Shown here piece by piece: positions 8,551 through 17,473 of a stretch of DNA of 64,000 bases. The translations under genes were made by a program, and so were the position numbers. Origin of the DNA: Arthrobacter sp. ov407 (GTDB taxonomy: Bacteria; Actinomycetota; Actinomycetes; Actinomycetales; Micrococcaceae); the NCBI RefSeq assembly GCF_900102895.1, contig NZ_FNGD01000016.1, positions 1 through 64,000 of the forward strand, given 5' to 3'. Positions within the stretch are counted from its first letter, which is position 1; each line of letters opens with the position of its first letter. A model generated the notes under the pieces. It did not search any database. It saw nothing but the letters and a program-made list of their open reading frames with translations, and had not been told where the DNA came from.

Positions 8551-8560
8551 TGTGTATACA
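8551..8560. promoter_or_regulatory. GntR-type operator 2
   Basis: Second TGTATACA core (8553-8560) within TGTGTATACA, upstream of prpE. On the same helical face as operator 1, which would let one regulator dimer pair hold both sites and repress both directions. Confidence 0.55.
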
Positions 8561-8633
8561 GAGACCCTTGTATCGCCGGTCCGCCCCGGTCTACCATGGG
8601 CTGCAACACAACGTCGTGGACAGGATGTACGTC

Positions 8634-10544
8634 ATGGTCACCAAGAGCTACCAGGCCGCCTACCAGCGGAGCCTGGACCATCCCGCAGAGTTCTGGCTGG
8701 AGGCCGCGGGCGGGATCTCCTGGCAGACGCCACCGCGGCAGGCCCTCGATCCAAGCCGGGCGCCGCTCTACGACTGGTTTCCGGACGGTGTTCTGAACAC
8801 GTCCTACAACGCCCTCGACCGGCACGTCGCCCAGGGCAGGGGTGCCCAGGACGCCCTGGTCTACGACTCCGCGATGTTGGGCATCCGGCAGAGCTACACG
8901 TATGCGGAGCTGACGGACCTCGTGGCCCGGTTCGCCGGTGTCCTGCGCCGGAGCGGCGTCGGCAAGGGCGACCGCGTGGTGATCTACATGCCGATGATCC
9001 CGGAGGCTGCGATCGCGATGCTGGCCACCGCGCGGCTCGGCGCCGTGCACTCGGTCGTGTTCGGCGGGTTCGCCCCCAAGGAACTTGCCGCCCGCATCCG
9101 CGACGCCGCGCCTGCCGCGGTGGTGACGGCGTCCGGCGGCATCGAGCCGTCGCGCCGTATTGAATACCTGCCCGCCGTCGCCGAGGCTCTCGGCATCGCC
9201 GGCGCCCCGGACACCCCAGTGCTGGTCAAGGCCAGGGAAGGCTTCGCCTCGACGGTGGCCTCCATGGCGGCCGAACAGCCCGGGTGGCTCGACTGGGACG
9301 CCGAGATGGCCTCCGCCGCGCCTGCCGCGCCGGTGGATGTCGCGGCCACGGATCCGCTGTACATCCTCTACACCTCGGGCACCACCGGGGCGCCGAAGGG
9401 CGTGGTGCGGGACAACGGCGGCCATGCCGTAGCCCTGAAGTGGACCATGGAAAACATCTACGACGTCGGCCCCGGGGACGTCATGTGGACCGCCTCGGAC
9501 GTCGGCTGGGTGGTGGGCCACTCCTACATTGTGTACGGGCCGCTGCTTGCCGGCGCTACCACGGTGCTGTACGAAGGTAAGCCGGTGGGGACGCCCGACG
9601 CCGGTGCGTTCTGGCGGGTCATCCAGGACCACAAGGTCAACGTGCTGTTCACCGCGCCCACCGCGCTGCGCGCCATCCGCAAAGCCGACCCTGAGGCGCA
9701 CATGCTCGAAAAATACGACATTTCCAGCCTGCGGACCCTGTTCGCGGCCGGCGAGCGGCTGGACACCGACACTTTCCACTGGGCTTCCCGGGTCCTCGGC
9801 GTTCCGGTGGTCGATCACTGGTGGCAGACCGAGACGGGCTGGGCCATCTGCGCCAACCCCCGCGGCCTCGACGGGCTGCCGATCAAGGCCGGCTCGCCGA
9901 GCGTCCCGATGCCCGGCTTCCGGCTCAACATCGTCGACGGCGCGGGCGGGGACGTCGAGGCCGGCACGGAAGGGAACATCGTCCTTGGCCTGCCGCTGCC
10001 GCCCGGCACCCTGACCACGCTCTGGCGCAACGACCAACGCTACATTTCCTCCTACCTGCAGGCGTTCGATGGCTACTACGCCACTGGCGACTCCGGCTAC
10101 CGGGACGAGGACGGCTATGTCTTTGTCATGGGCCGAACCGACGACATCATCAACGTCGCCGGACACCGGCTCTCCACCGGCGCCATGGAACAGGTGATCG
10201 GCCAACACCCGGCGGTCGCCGAATGCGCGGTGATCGGCCTCGCCGACCCGCTCAAGGGCCAGCGTCCCAGCGGCTACGTGGTCCTCAAATCCGGTGTGGA
10301 CGTTGAGGAGGACATTCTGGCCAAGGATTTGATCGCCCTGGTCCGGCGCGACATCGGGGCCGTGGCGGACTTCAAGCACGTCACCGTCGTGGAGGCCCTG
10401 CCCAAGACCCGTTCTGGAAAGATCCTGCGCAAGACCATGCGCCAGATTGCCGACGGCGAGAACTACGTGGTGCCGTCCACAATCGAGGACGCCGGCGTGA
10501 TCGACCGGCTGCTCGAATCCCTGCGCCCCGCCAATCCGGAGTGA
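8634..10544 (+). CDS. prpE: propionyl-CoA synthetase
   Basis: A 636-residue AMP-forming acyl-CoA synthetase. The first 65 residues look like PrpE (YQRSLDHPAEFW, then ISWQTP and LDRHV), the ATP-binding loop YTSGTTGAPKG is at about 246-256, and the end carries RSGKILRKTM with the catalytic lysine that acetylation controls. It activates propionate for the methylcitrate cycle; acetate may also be used. The ATG at 8634 has AGGA eight bases upstream; an in-frame ATG at 8625 is possible. Transcribed away from the GntR-prpDBC operon across the shared operator region. Confidence 0.9.
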   Translation: MVTKSYQAAYQRSLDHPAEFWLEAAGGISWQTPPRQALDPSRAPLYDWFPDGVLNTSYNALDRHVAQGRGAQDALVYDSAMLGIRQSYTYAELTDLVARFAGVLRRSGVGKGDRVVIYMPMIPEAAIAMLATARLGAVHSVVFGGFAPKELAARIRDAAPAAVVTASGGIEPSRRIEYLPAVAEALGIAGAPDTPVLVKAREGFASTVASMAAEQPGWLDWDAEMASAAPAAPVDVAATDPLYILYTSGTTGAPKGVVRDNGGHAVALKWTMENIYDVGPGDVMWTASDVGWVVGHSYIVYGPLLAGATTVLYEGKPVGTPDAGAFWRVIQDHKVNVLFTAPTALRAIRKADPEAHMLEKYDISSLRTLFAAGERLDTDTFHWASRVLGVPVVDHWWQTETGWAICANPRGLDGLPIKAGSPSVPMPGFRLNIVDGAGGDVEAGTEGNIVLGLPLPPGTLTTLWRNDQRYISSYLQAFDGYYATGDSGYRDEDGYVFVMGRTDDIINVAGHRLSTGAMEQVIGQHPAVAECAVIGLADPLKGQRPSGYVVLKSGVDVEEDILAKDLIALVRRDIGAVADFKHVTVVEALPKTRSGKILRKTMRQIADGENYVVPSTIEDAGVIDRLLESLRPANPE

Positions 10545-10571
10545 CCGGGTCAGCCTGACGGCGCTGCGCGG

Positions 10572-11291
10572 TTAGGGCCGCGGCCGGTTCCAGCGGTATT
10601 CGTTCTCCGGCCGGCCGGGGGCGCCGTAGCGTGCGGCGCGGGAGACCGTTCCGGCGTCGGCGAGGTATTCGAGGTAGCGCCGGGCGGTGACCCGGGACAT
10701 GCCGAGCGCCTCCATGACCTCGCTGGCCGAGACCGCCCCGTCCTGCTCTTTGATGTAGTCCTGGACTGATTCGAGTGTGGACACGGCCAGGCCCTTGGGC
10801 AGCGACACTTCGGACGGGGCACGCAGGCTGGCGAAGGCCTGGTCCACATCGCTTTGCGACGCCCGGGCCCCGGCCACGCCGGCCTGGGGCGGAGCCAGCT
10901 GCTCGCGGAACTGCCGGTAGCTGGCGAGTTTGTCCGCAAACGTTGCGTAAGTGAACGGCTTGATCAGGTACTGGACCACGCCGGTGGCCACCGCGCTGCG
11001 CACAATATTCAGTTCTCGCACGGCGGTGATGGCGATGATGTCCGCGAAGAGCCCGGCCGCCCGCATCCGGCGTGCGATGTCGAGTCCGTGCAGGTCCGGG
11101 AGGTTCATGTCCAGCAGTACCAGTTCCACCGGATTGCCCGCCGCTGCGAAATCCGTGAGCAGGCGCAGGGCGGACTGCCCGTCCGGCGCGGAGCCCGCCA
11201 GGGTGAAACCGTCCAGCCTTTCGATATAGGCGGCGTGCGCCGCGGCGGCGATGGGCTCGTCTTCGACGACGAGCACCCGGATCTCGCTCAT
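10572..11291 (-). CDS. response regulator, CitB/DcuR type
   Basis: A 239-residue regulator. Receiver domain at residues 1-125 with acidic VEDEP, phosphoacceptor Asp61 in LLDMNLPD, then IAITAV and the conserved lysine in YLIKPF. The C-terminus holds a helix-turn-helix (SASEVMEALGMSRVTARRYL), the layout of CitB, DcuR and DctR. It should switch on transport genes for citrate or C4-dicarboxylates; the DctA gene next door is the obvious target. Overlaps the kinase gene by 4 bp. Confidence 0.92.
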   Translation of the reverse strand: MSEIRVLVVEDEPIAAAAHAAYIERLDGFTLAGSAPDGQSALRLLTDFAAAGNPVELVLLDMNLPDLHGLDIARRMRAAGLFADIIAITAVRELNIVRSAVATGVVQYLIKPFTYATFADKLASYRQFREQLAPPQAGVAGARASQSDVDQAFASLRAPSEVSLPKGLAVSTLESVQDYIKEQDGAVSASEVMEALGMSRVTARRYLEYLADAGTVSRAARYGAPGRPENEYRWNRPRP

Positions 11292-13000
11292 GGCTGTCCC
11301 TCTGTTGTGACCGGCAGCGTGACGCGGAACAGCGCCCCGGCCGGACTGGTGATTGTCATGGTACCGCCCAGCCGCTGCACGGCCTGGCGGACCAGGGCCA
11401 GGCCAAGGCCCCGTCCGAACGGTCCCGACGCCTTGGTGCTGAAGCCGTGCCGGAAGACGTCGTCCACGGCCGAGGGGTCGATCCCGGGGCCGCTGTCCTC
11501 CACCGTGATCTCCAGGGCGGACCCGGTGGTCTCGACGGTCAGCTCCACGAGCCGGGGCGCCGGCGCCTCGGCCGCGGCGTCGATGGCGTTGTCCAGCAAG
11601 TTTCCAAGGATGGCCACGAGGTCCTGCACAGCCAGTCCAGTCACGGCCGTGGAGCCGGAAGTGTTCAGGATCAGTTCGACGCCGCGCTCATGCGCCTCGG
11701 CTGCCTTGCCCATGATCAGGGCGCCGAGCACGGGTTCCTCGATGGAACTCACAAGGTCATCCGTCAGGCGCTGGCTCAGTTCCATGTCCTTCGTGGCGAA
11801 GTCCAGCGCCTCGGGCGCCCGCCCCAGTTCCATGAGCGAGACGATCGTGTGGAGGCGGTTGGCATGCTCGTGGGTCTGGGCACGAAGGGCGTCGGAAAGC
11901 GTGCGCATGGTTTCCAGTTCGCTGCCGAGGGATTCGATTTCGGTGCGGTCACGGATGGTGGCCACCGTGCCATAGACAGGAGTGCCGTACACATGCGCCC
12001 CGGAAGCCGCTCCCCGCTGGCGTCCTGCGGCGGATGCAGGGCCCACCGCAGGGCCCTGGTTGACCACCAGGACCCGGGACTCGGTCAGATGGATCTCATC
12101 GAGGGCGGTCCGCCCGGATTCGAAGAGTTCCTTGAGGCTGGGTGCAAGCGGCAAGTCCGCGAGGGATGGCGCCGTCTGGCGGCCGCCTCCCGCAGCCCCG
12201 GCAGCGTCGGCGCCGGCAGCGCCCATACCTTCAGCGGGAACGCCGTCGCTTGACTGCTTCGGCAACCCCAGCAGTTCGGCGGCTTGGTCGTTGTACATCA
12301 CCACTTTGCCCTTGGTGTCGATCAGAATCACGCCCTCACGCACCGAGTGAAGCACCGATTCGTAGTACGCGAAGAGCTGGCCCAGCTGCTCCGGACCCCA
12401 GCCGCCGGTCACCCGGCGCAGGTATCGCCCCAGGAGCCAAGATGCCACCGAACCGCCTACCAGCAGCGCCAGGGCGATGGCCAGCACCGCCGGGAGCCTG
12501 CCGGAGACTGCCACATCCACCGTCCGGACCGTCACGCCCGCGGCTACGAGCGCCCGCACCTTGCCGTCGGCATCCTTGACCGGGGCGATGGTGCGAACGG
12601 ACGGGCCGAGCGTGCCGGCCGTGACCTCCGTCAACACCTGGCCGTTGAGGGCCGCGTCAATGGAACCGATATACGGTTTGCCCAGTTCCTCATCCCGTGG
12701 ATGGGTCCACCGCGTGCGGTCCGGGGCCATGATCGTGACGAAATCCGCGTCGGCATCCTTCATGATCTTCAGGGCATACGGCTGGAGCAGAGCTGACGGG
12801 TCGGCGGCGCTCGCCGCCTGCAGGACGAAGGGGGCGTCGGCCACCGTCGTGGCGATGCCGGCCATCCGGCGTCCGGCCTCCTCATAGGCGTGGTCCCGCG
12901 CGTCGACGAACGCGGCCGTGCCGACGATGGCCGTCAGGGCCACCACGAACAGCAACTGGGCCACAAACAGCCTGCGGGCGATGCTCCAACGCTGGATCAT
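11288..13000 (-). CDS. sensor histidine kinase, CitA/DcuS type
   Basis: A 570-residue membrane kinase. Order: membrane helix at about 10-32, an outside PAS-like sensor domain to about 170, a second helix at about 175-197, a cytoplasmic PAS domain (YYESVLHSVREGVILID), the phosphorylation helix with HEHANRLHTIVSLMELG, and the ATPase domain with NLLDNAIDAA, DSGPGID and GRGLGLALV. This is the CitA/DcuS layout, which senses extracellular di- or tricarboxylates. The ATG at 13000 follows GGAAGG and is preferred over an upstream start. Divergent from dctA. Confidence 0.93.
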   Translation of the reverse strand: MIQRWSIARRLFVAQLLFVVALTAIVGTAAFVDARDHAYEEAGRRMAGIATTVADAPFVLQAASAADPSALLQPYALKIMKDADADFVTIMAPDRTRWTHPRDEELGKPYIGSIDAALNGQVLTEVTAGTLGPSVRTIAPVKDADGKVRALVAAGVTVRTVDVAVSGRLPAVLAIALALLVGGSVASWLLGRYLRRVTGGWGPEQLGQLFAYYESVLHSVREGVILIDTKGKVVMYNDQAAELLGLPKQSSDGVPAEGMGAAGADAAGAAGGGRQTAPSLADLPLAPSLKELFESGRTALDEIHLTESRVLVVNQGPAVGPASAAGRQRGAASGAHVYGTPVYGTVATIRDRTEIESLGSELETMRTLSDALRAQTHEHANRLHTIVSLMELGRAPEALDFATKDMELSQRLTDDLVSSIEEPVLGALIMGKAAEAHERGVELILNTSGSTAVTGLAVQDLVAILGNLLDNAIDAAAEAPAPRLVELTVETTGSALEITVEDSGPGIDPSAVDDVFRHGFSTKASGPFGRGLGLALVRQAVQRLGGTMTITSPAGALFRVTLPVTTEGQP

Positions 13001-13032
13001 CAACACCTTCCATGACCAATATGAACGCAACA

Positions 13033-13046
13033 GTGATGCGCGTCAC
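13033..13046. promoter_or_regulatory. CRP/GlxR-like site upstream of dctA
   Basis: GTGA-N6-TCAC, with GTGA at 13033-13036 and TCAC at 13043-13046, in the 138-bp space between the divergent kinase and dctA genes. It matches the core of the CRP and GlxR consensus TGTGA-N6-TCACA without the outer bases. This would tie dicarboxylate uptake to cAMP. Inferred. Confidence 0.45.
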
Positions 13047-13138
13047 CTCGTCATCAATGATGGGGTTACACACAAGAACGGACGTGAGCGGACCACAGCC
13101 TGGACCGCACCAAGTCCAGCCTATCCAAGGAGAACACC

Positions 13139-14494
13139 ATGGCCTCTCAACGAGGAGAGTCAGCAGGAACGGCGACGCCGGCCAAAAAGCGCAAGGGGCT
13201 GGACAAGTCCCACTACCTTTACATCGCAGTCATCGTCGCCGTGATTGCGGGTGCCGTTGTCGGGCTGTTGTTCCCCGAGGTCGGCAAGTCCCTCAAGCCG
13301 CTGGGCGACGGCTTCATCAAGCTCATCAAGATGATGATCGCGCCCGTGATCTTCTGCACGATCGTGCTGGGCATCGGATCCATCGCCAAGGCCGCCACAG
13401 TCGGCAAGGTCGGCGGCCTGGCGCTCGGCTACTTCGTCGTCATGTCCACCTTCGCCCTGGCGATCGGCCTCGTGGTGGGCAACCTGATCCACCCGGGCGA
13501 GGGCCTCAAGCTCGCCCCCTATGATCCGAACAAGAAGGCGGCGGTCGACAGCACCGTTGACTTCCTGCTTGGCATCATCCCGGGCGACATGCCGGTGTTG
13601 CCGACGCTCCTCGCCGCGATCCTGGTCGGCTTCGCCCTGCAGAAGATGGGCCCGCAGGGAGCCCCGATCCTCAAGGCCGTCGGCTACGGACAGGCCCTGG
13701 TGTTCCGCATCCTCATCATGATCATGTGGCTGGCCCCGGTCGGAGCCTTCGGTGCGATCGCCGCAGTTGTCGGTGCCACCGGCTTCCAGGCCATCATCAG
13801 CATGGCGACCCTGATGGGCGCCTTCTACATCACCTGCGCGCTGTTCATCGTCGTGATCCTCGGCGGCCTGCTCAAGGCGGTCGCAGGCGTCAGCATCTTC
13901 AAGCTCATGAAGTACCTGGGCCGCGAATATCTGCTGATCTTCTCCACCTCCTCCTCCGAAGCCGCGCTGCCCCGCCTGATCGCGAAGATGGAACACCTCG
14001 GCGTGTCCAAGCCGGTCGTCGGTGTCACCGTCCCCACCGGCTACTCCTTCAACCTTGACGGCACCGCCATCTACCTGACCATGGCCGCGCTCTTTGTCGC
14101 CAACGCCATGGGCACCCCGCTGGACCTCGGCGCCCAGATTTCCCTGCTGATCTTCATGATCATCGCCTCCAAGGGTGCCGCCGGCGTCACCGGCGCCGGC
14201 CTGGCCACCCTGGCCGCCGGACTCCAGGCGCATGCACCGCAGCTGCTGGGCGGCGTGGGCATGATCGTCGGCATCGACCGGTTCATGTCCGAGGCCCGGG
14301 CCCTGACCAACTTCACCGGCAACGCCGTCGCCACGGTGCTGATCGGCACCTGGGTCAAGGAGATCGACGGCGGACGCGTGGACCGTGTCCTCGCCGGTGC
14401 CGAGCCGTTCGACGAAGAGACCATGCTCGCCGGCCACACCGGTGTGCAGGACGCCATCGAAGAACCGGCGCAGCCGGTCCCCGCCTACGCGTAG
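13139..14494 (+). CDS. dctA: dicarboxylate/cation symporter, DctA family
   Basis: A 451-residue DAACS-family transporter with eight or so membrane helices. Family signatures are clear: KLIKMMIAPVIFCTI, the serine-rich STSSSEAALPRLI hairpin loop, and GYSFNLDGTAIY. Members bring in succinate, fumarate, malate or glutamate with sodium ions or protons. The C-terminal tail is acidic. AAGGAG precedes the ATG. It sits beside a CitA/DcuS-type two-component system, which supports C4-dicarboxylates as substrate and suggests induction by it. A strong terminator follows. Confidence 0.92.
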   Translation: MASQRGESAGTATPAKKRKGLDKSHYLYIAVIVAVIAGAVVGLLFPEVGKSLKPLGDGFIKLIKMMIAPVIFCTIVLGIGSIAKAATVGKVGGLALGYFVVMSTFALAIGLVVGNLIHPGEGLKLAPYDPNKKAAVDSTVDFLLGIIPGDMPVLPTLLAAILVGFALQKMGPQGAPILKAVGYGQALVFRILIMIMWLAPVGAFGAIAAVVGATGFQAIISMATLMGAFYITCALFIVVILGGLLKAVAGVSIFKLMKYLGREYLLIFSTSSSEAALPRLIAKMEHLGVSKPVVGVTVPTGYSFNLDGTAIYLTMAALFVANAMGTPLDLGAQISLLIFMIIASKGAAGVTGAGLATLAAGLQAHAPQLLGGVGMIVGIDRFMSEARALTNFTGNAVATVLIGTWVKEIDGGRVDRVLAGAEPFDEETMLAGHTGVQDAIEEPAQPVPAYA

Positions 14495-14794
14495 AACCGA
14501 CCCCGCCTGAGCCGATAACCACGGAAAACTGCCCGGACGCCCGCCAGCGTCCGGGCAGTTTTCTGCCGGACCGGCCAGGGCCCGCCGACGCCCCGGTCTG
14601 CGACACCCGTTCCACTACATGCATGAACCTTCGACTTCTACTCGAAGGTAAAGGCTCAGATGACGGCGGTTGTCAAGGTCCGGCGAATACCGTGTCGGGC
14701 GCTGTAACCTTGGGAGGAACGCGCTGGGCTCTGGGAGCCCAGAGGCGCAATATGAAGCACGACAATCACCGTCATCGAAAGTGTGGATAGATAC
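14495..14794. other. gap between dctA and parA
   Basis: Holds the dctA terminator and then an 8-bp perfect inverted repeat, ACCTTCGA (14627-14634) and TCGAAGGT (14642-14649), with a 7-base centre. I found no convincing coding frame and no clear promoter pair, though the parA promoter must be in here. The inverted repeat could be an operator. Confidence 0.5.
14525..14566 (+). terminator. terminator after dctA
   Basis: 14-bp perfect stem (AACTGCCCGGACGC with GCGTCCGGGCAGTT) and a short loop, ending in TTTTCT. Confidence 0.9.
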
Positions 14795-15694
14795 GTGAGC
14801 AGCGAACAGGGTTCAGCAACTCTGGAAGGCACCGAACTCGATCTGGAAGACGCCGTCATGGGCCCCACCGGGCGGCCCCATCGCGACTTTCCGGAGCCCG
14901 CACCGCTGTCTTCCCACGGTCCTGCGCGGGTCATCGCCATGGTGAACCAGAAGGGCGGGGTGGGCAAAACCACGTCCACCATCAACCTCGCCGCAGCCTT
15001 GGCCGAATACGGCCGCCGCGTGCTCCTGGTCGACTTCGATCCGCAGGGCGCCCTGTCCGCCGGCCTGGGCACGAACCCGCACGAGCTCGACCTCACCGTG
15101 TACAACGTGCTGATGGACCGCAAGGTGGACATCCGCGACGCCATTCAGAAGACCGGCGTGGAAAACGTAGATCTGCTCCCGGCCAATATCGACCTCTCCG
15201 CCGCCGAGGTGCAGCTGGTCAACGAAGTGGCCCGCGAGCAGGTCCTGGACCGGGCGCTGAAAAAGGTCGAGGACGACTACGACGTCGTCCTGATTGACTG
15301 CCAGCCCTCACTCGGCCTCCTCACCGTCAACGCGCTGACTGCCGCCCACGGCGTCATCATCCCGCTGATCTGTGAATTCTTCGCCCTGCGCGCCGTGGCG
15401 CTGCTCGTGGAAACCATCGACAAGGTCCAGGACCGCCTCAATCCGCGCCTGCAGGTCGACGGCGTGCTCGCCACGATGTACGACGCGCGGACCCTTCACG
15501 GTCGCGAGGTTATCGCCCGGCTGGTGGAGGCCTTCGGCGACAAGGTCTTCGAAACCGTCATCAAGCGCTCCATCAAGTTTGCCGACGCCACGGTCGCGGC
15601 CGAGCCCATCACAACCTACGCGGGCAACCACGTCGGTGCCGACGCCTACCGCCGCCTGGCCAAAGAGCTGATCTCGCGCGGCGGCGCGCCCTAA
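14795..15694 (+). CDS. parA: ParA-family ATPase
   Basis: A 299-residue ParA/Soj-type ATPase. The deviant Walker A loop is at about residues 51-60 (NQKGGVGKTT), preceded by a 45-residue acidic leader. Later motifs are VDFDPQGALS and VLIDCQPSLGLLT. It likely helps position or segregate the chromosome together with the neighbouring ScpA and ScpB. No parB lies next to it, so this is probably not the main origin-linked ParA. The GTG at 14795 is chosen; a GTG at 14783 is in frame and neither has a good ribosome site. Followed closely by scpA. Confidence 0.88.
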   Translation: MSSEQGSATLEGTELDLEDAVMGPTGRPHRDFPEPAPLSSHGPARVIAMVNQKGGVGKTTSTINLAAALAEYGRRVLLVDFDPQGALSAGLGTNPHELDLTVYNVLMDRKVDIRDAIQKTGVENVDLLPANIDLSAAEVQLVNEVAREQVLDRALKKVEDDYDVVLIDCQPSLGLLTVNALTAAHGVIIPLICEFFALRAVALLVETIDKVQDRLNPRLQVDGVLATMYDARTLHGREVIARLVEAFGDKVFETVIKRSIKFADATVAAEPITTYAGNHVGADAYRRLAKELISRGGAP

Positions 15695-15702
15695 CCAGGA
15701 TC

Positions 15703-16671
15703 GTGGCAGGCGCCTCCTCTCCGCCAGCGGAGCTCGACATGCCCGCGGAGCTCGACACACGCGCGGATTCCGCGCAGTCCGCAGCCCCGGACGCCCCGGC
15801 ATTGCCGGACGCCCCGGCAGAGCCGGACGTGACGGCAGAGCCGGACGTGACGGCAGGCCCGGCCGGGAAGAAGCCCGGATTCGAAGTGCGGCTCGCCAAC
15901 TTCACCGGCCCGTTCGATCTCCTGCTCGGCCTGATCTCCAAGCATCAGCTGGACATCACCGAGGTGGCGCTGTCGACGGTCACGGACGAATTCATCAAAT
16001 ACATCAGGGGCCTGCAGCAGCTGGGGGAGGAGTGGGCGCTGGATGAGGCCAGCGAATTCCTGGTGATTGCGGCCACGCTCCTGGACCTCAAAGCGGCCCG
16101 GCTGCTGCCCGCAGGCGAGGTTGAGGACGATGAGGACATTGCCCTGCTGGAAGCCCGGGACCTCCTGTTCGCCCGGTTGTTGCAGTACAAGGCCTTCAAG
16201 CACGTCGCGGGCATGATCGGCTCCACGCTTGAGCTCGAAGCCCGGCGGCATCCCCGGCAGGTTGCCCTGGAGGGACACTTCGCTGCCCTCCTGCCGGAAC
16301 TTCTGTGGCGGCACACCCCGGAGCAGTTCGCTTCCCTGGCCGAGGCGGCCCTCAAGCCAAAGGAGGCAGCCCCCACGGAAGTAGGCCTCGCGCACCTGCA
16401 CGGTACGCCCGTGAGTGTCAAGGAACAGGCCGAGCTTCTGGGGAACCGGTTGCGGCTGGGCACGCCGTTGACGTTCCGGGCGCTGATCGCCGACGCCGAA
16501 TCCACCCTGGTGGTGGTGGCGCGGTTCCTGGCGCTGCTGGAGCTGTTCCGCGACCGCGCGGTGGGCTTTGACCAGCTGCTGCCGCTGGGCGACCTGACCG
16601 TGCACTGGACGGCCGATACCGACGGGTGGAGCAGCGAAAACCTGAGTGAAGAATACGAGGACCAGCCGTGA
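15703..16671 (+). CDS. scpA: segregation and condensation protein A
   Basis: A 322-residue ScpA (kleisin of the SMC complex). The core begins near residue 60 with FEVRLANFTGPFDLLLGLI and runs through KHQLDITEVALSTVTDEF and FLVIAATLLDLKAARLL; the C-terminal winged helix binds SMC. The first 55 residues are a Pro/Ala/Asp/Glu-rich leader with the hexapeptide EPDVTA twice in tandem, coded by an exact 18-bp repeat. The GTG has only a weak, close ribosome site, so the start could be further in. Its last four bases overlap scpB. Confidence 0.92.
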   Translation: MAGASSPPAELDMPAELDTRADSAQSAAPDAPALPDAPAEPDVTAEPDVTAGPAGKKPGFEVRLANFTGPFDLLLGLISKHQLDITEVALSTVTDEFIKYIRGLQQLGEEWALDEASEFLVIAATLLDLKAARLLPAGEVEDDEDIALLEARDLLFARLLQYKAFKHVAGMIGSTLELEARRHPRQVALEGHFAALLPELLWRHTPEQFASLAEAALKPKEAAPTEVGLAHLHGTPVSVKEQAELLGNRLRLGTPLTFRALIADAESTLVVVARFLALLELFRDRAVGFDQLLPLGDLTVHWTADTDGWSSENLSEEYEDQP

Positions 16672-17354
16672 ACGAAAGATTGCCAGACACTGTGCCGGAC
16701 ACCGAGCCTGACACGCGGCCGGACGTCGCGAACCTGCCCGGTGGGGCCCGCGCGGCCCTCGAAGCCGTCCTGATGGTGATCGACGAACCGGCCACAGCCA
16801 CGGCCCTCGCCGCCGGACTGGACCTGACGGTCGACGTCGTCGAGTCCCTCCTGGCTGAACTGCAGCGGGAGTATAACGGCTATACTGTTAATGCCCCGGA
16901 TGCGGACGTTGCCAGCCATCGCAGGAACAATGACGGCAACACTCCCGCCCCCCGGGGTTTTGAATTGCGGAATATCGCCGGAGGCTGGCGGATCTATTCC
17001 CGCGCGGAGTTCGCCGAGATCGTTGGCGGATTCGTGCTGGAAGGACAGACAGCCAGGCTGACGCAGGCGGCGCTCGAAACGCTCGCCGTCATCGCTTACC
17101 GCCAGCCCGTATCAAGGGCGCGGGTGTCTGCAATTCGAGGAGTCAACGTTGACTCTGTGGTGCGGACGCTGACGCAGCGGGGGCTGATCGAGGACTCGGG
17201 AACCGATCCCGAATCCGGAGCAATCCTGTACCGCACGACATCGTATTTCCTTGAGCGGATGGGAATCGGCTCCGTGGCTGAACTGCCGCAGCTTTCCCCC
17301 CACCTTCCGGGTCTGGAAGGCATCGAGGAATACTACGACGCAGGAAGAATGTAA
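16668..17354 (+). CDS. scpB: segregation and condensation protein B
   Basis: A 228-residue ScpB with two winged-helix domains. The second carries the family segment TQAALETLAVIAYRQPVSR followed by IRGVNVDSVVRTL and the RGLIEDSG turn. It binds ScpA and regulates SMC loading. The N-terminal 30 residues are Asp/Pro/Thr-rich. Starts with GTG inside the scpA stop (4-bp overlap), so the two subunits are co-translated. Confidence 0.93.
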   Translation: MNERLPDTVPDTEPDTRPDVANLPGGARAALEAVLMVIDEPATATALAAGLDLTVDVVESLLAELQREYNGYTVNAPDADVASHRRNNDGNTPAPRGFELRNIAGGWRIYSRAEFAEIVGGFVLEGQTARLTQAALETLAVIAYRQPVSRARVSAIRGVNVDSVVRTLTQRGLIEDSGTDPESGAILYRTTSYFLERMGIGSVAELPQLSPHLPGLEGIEEYYDAGRM

Positions 17355-17473
17355 GCAGTATCTTGTGCAGGCACAACGTCTGCGCAAGAGTATCCACCGG
17401 GCAGAACAATTTGCCCGGCCGGCGGGTGTTGTCGGGAGACAGCGGCCGCAGGCCACCAACGTAAGGACGGGTC

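Noticed and set aside
7785..10379. 864-codon minus-strand open frame covering prpE
   Set aside because: Only its last 219 residues (the GntR gene) look like a protein. The rest is the GC-rich antisense of prpE with Gly/Val/Arg/His-rich low-complexity sequence.
14627..14649. Inverted repeat as a dif or attachment site
   Set aside because: Arms of 8 bp with a 7-base centre do not match the 28-bp dif form, and no recombinase gene is next to it.
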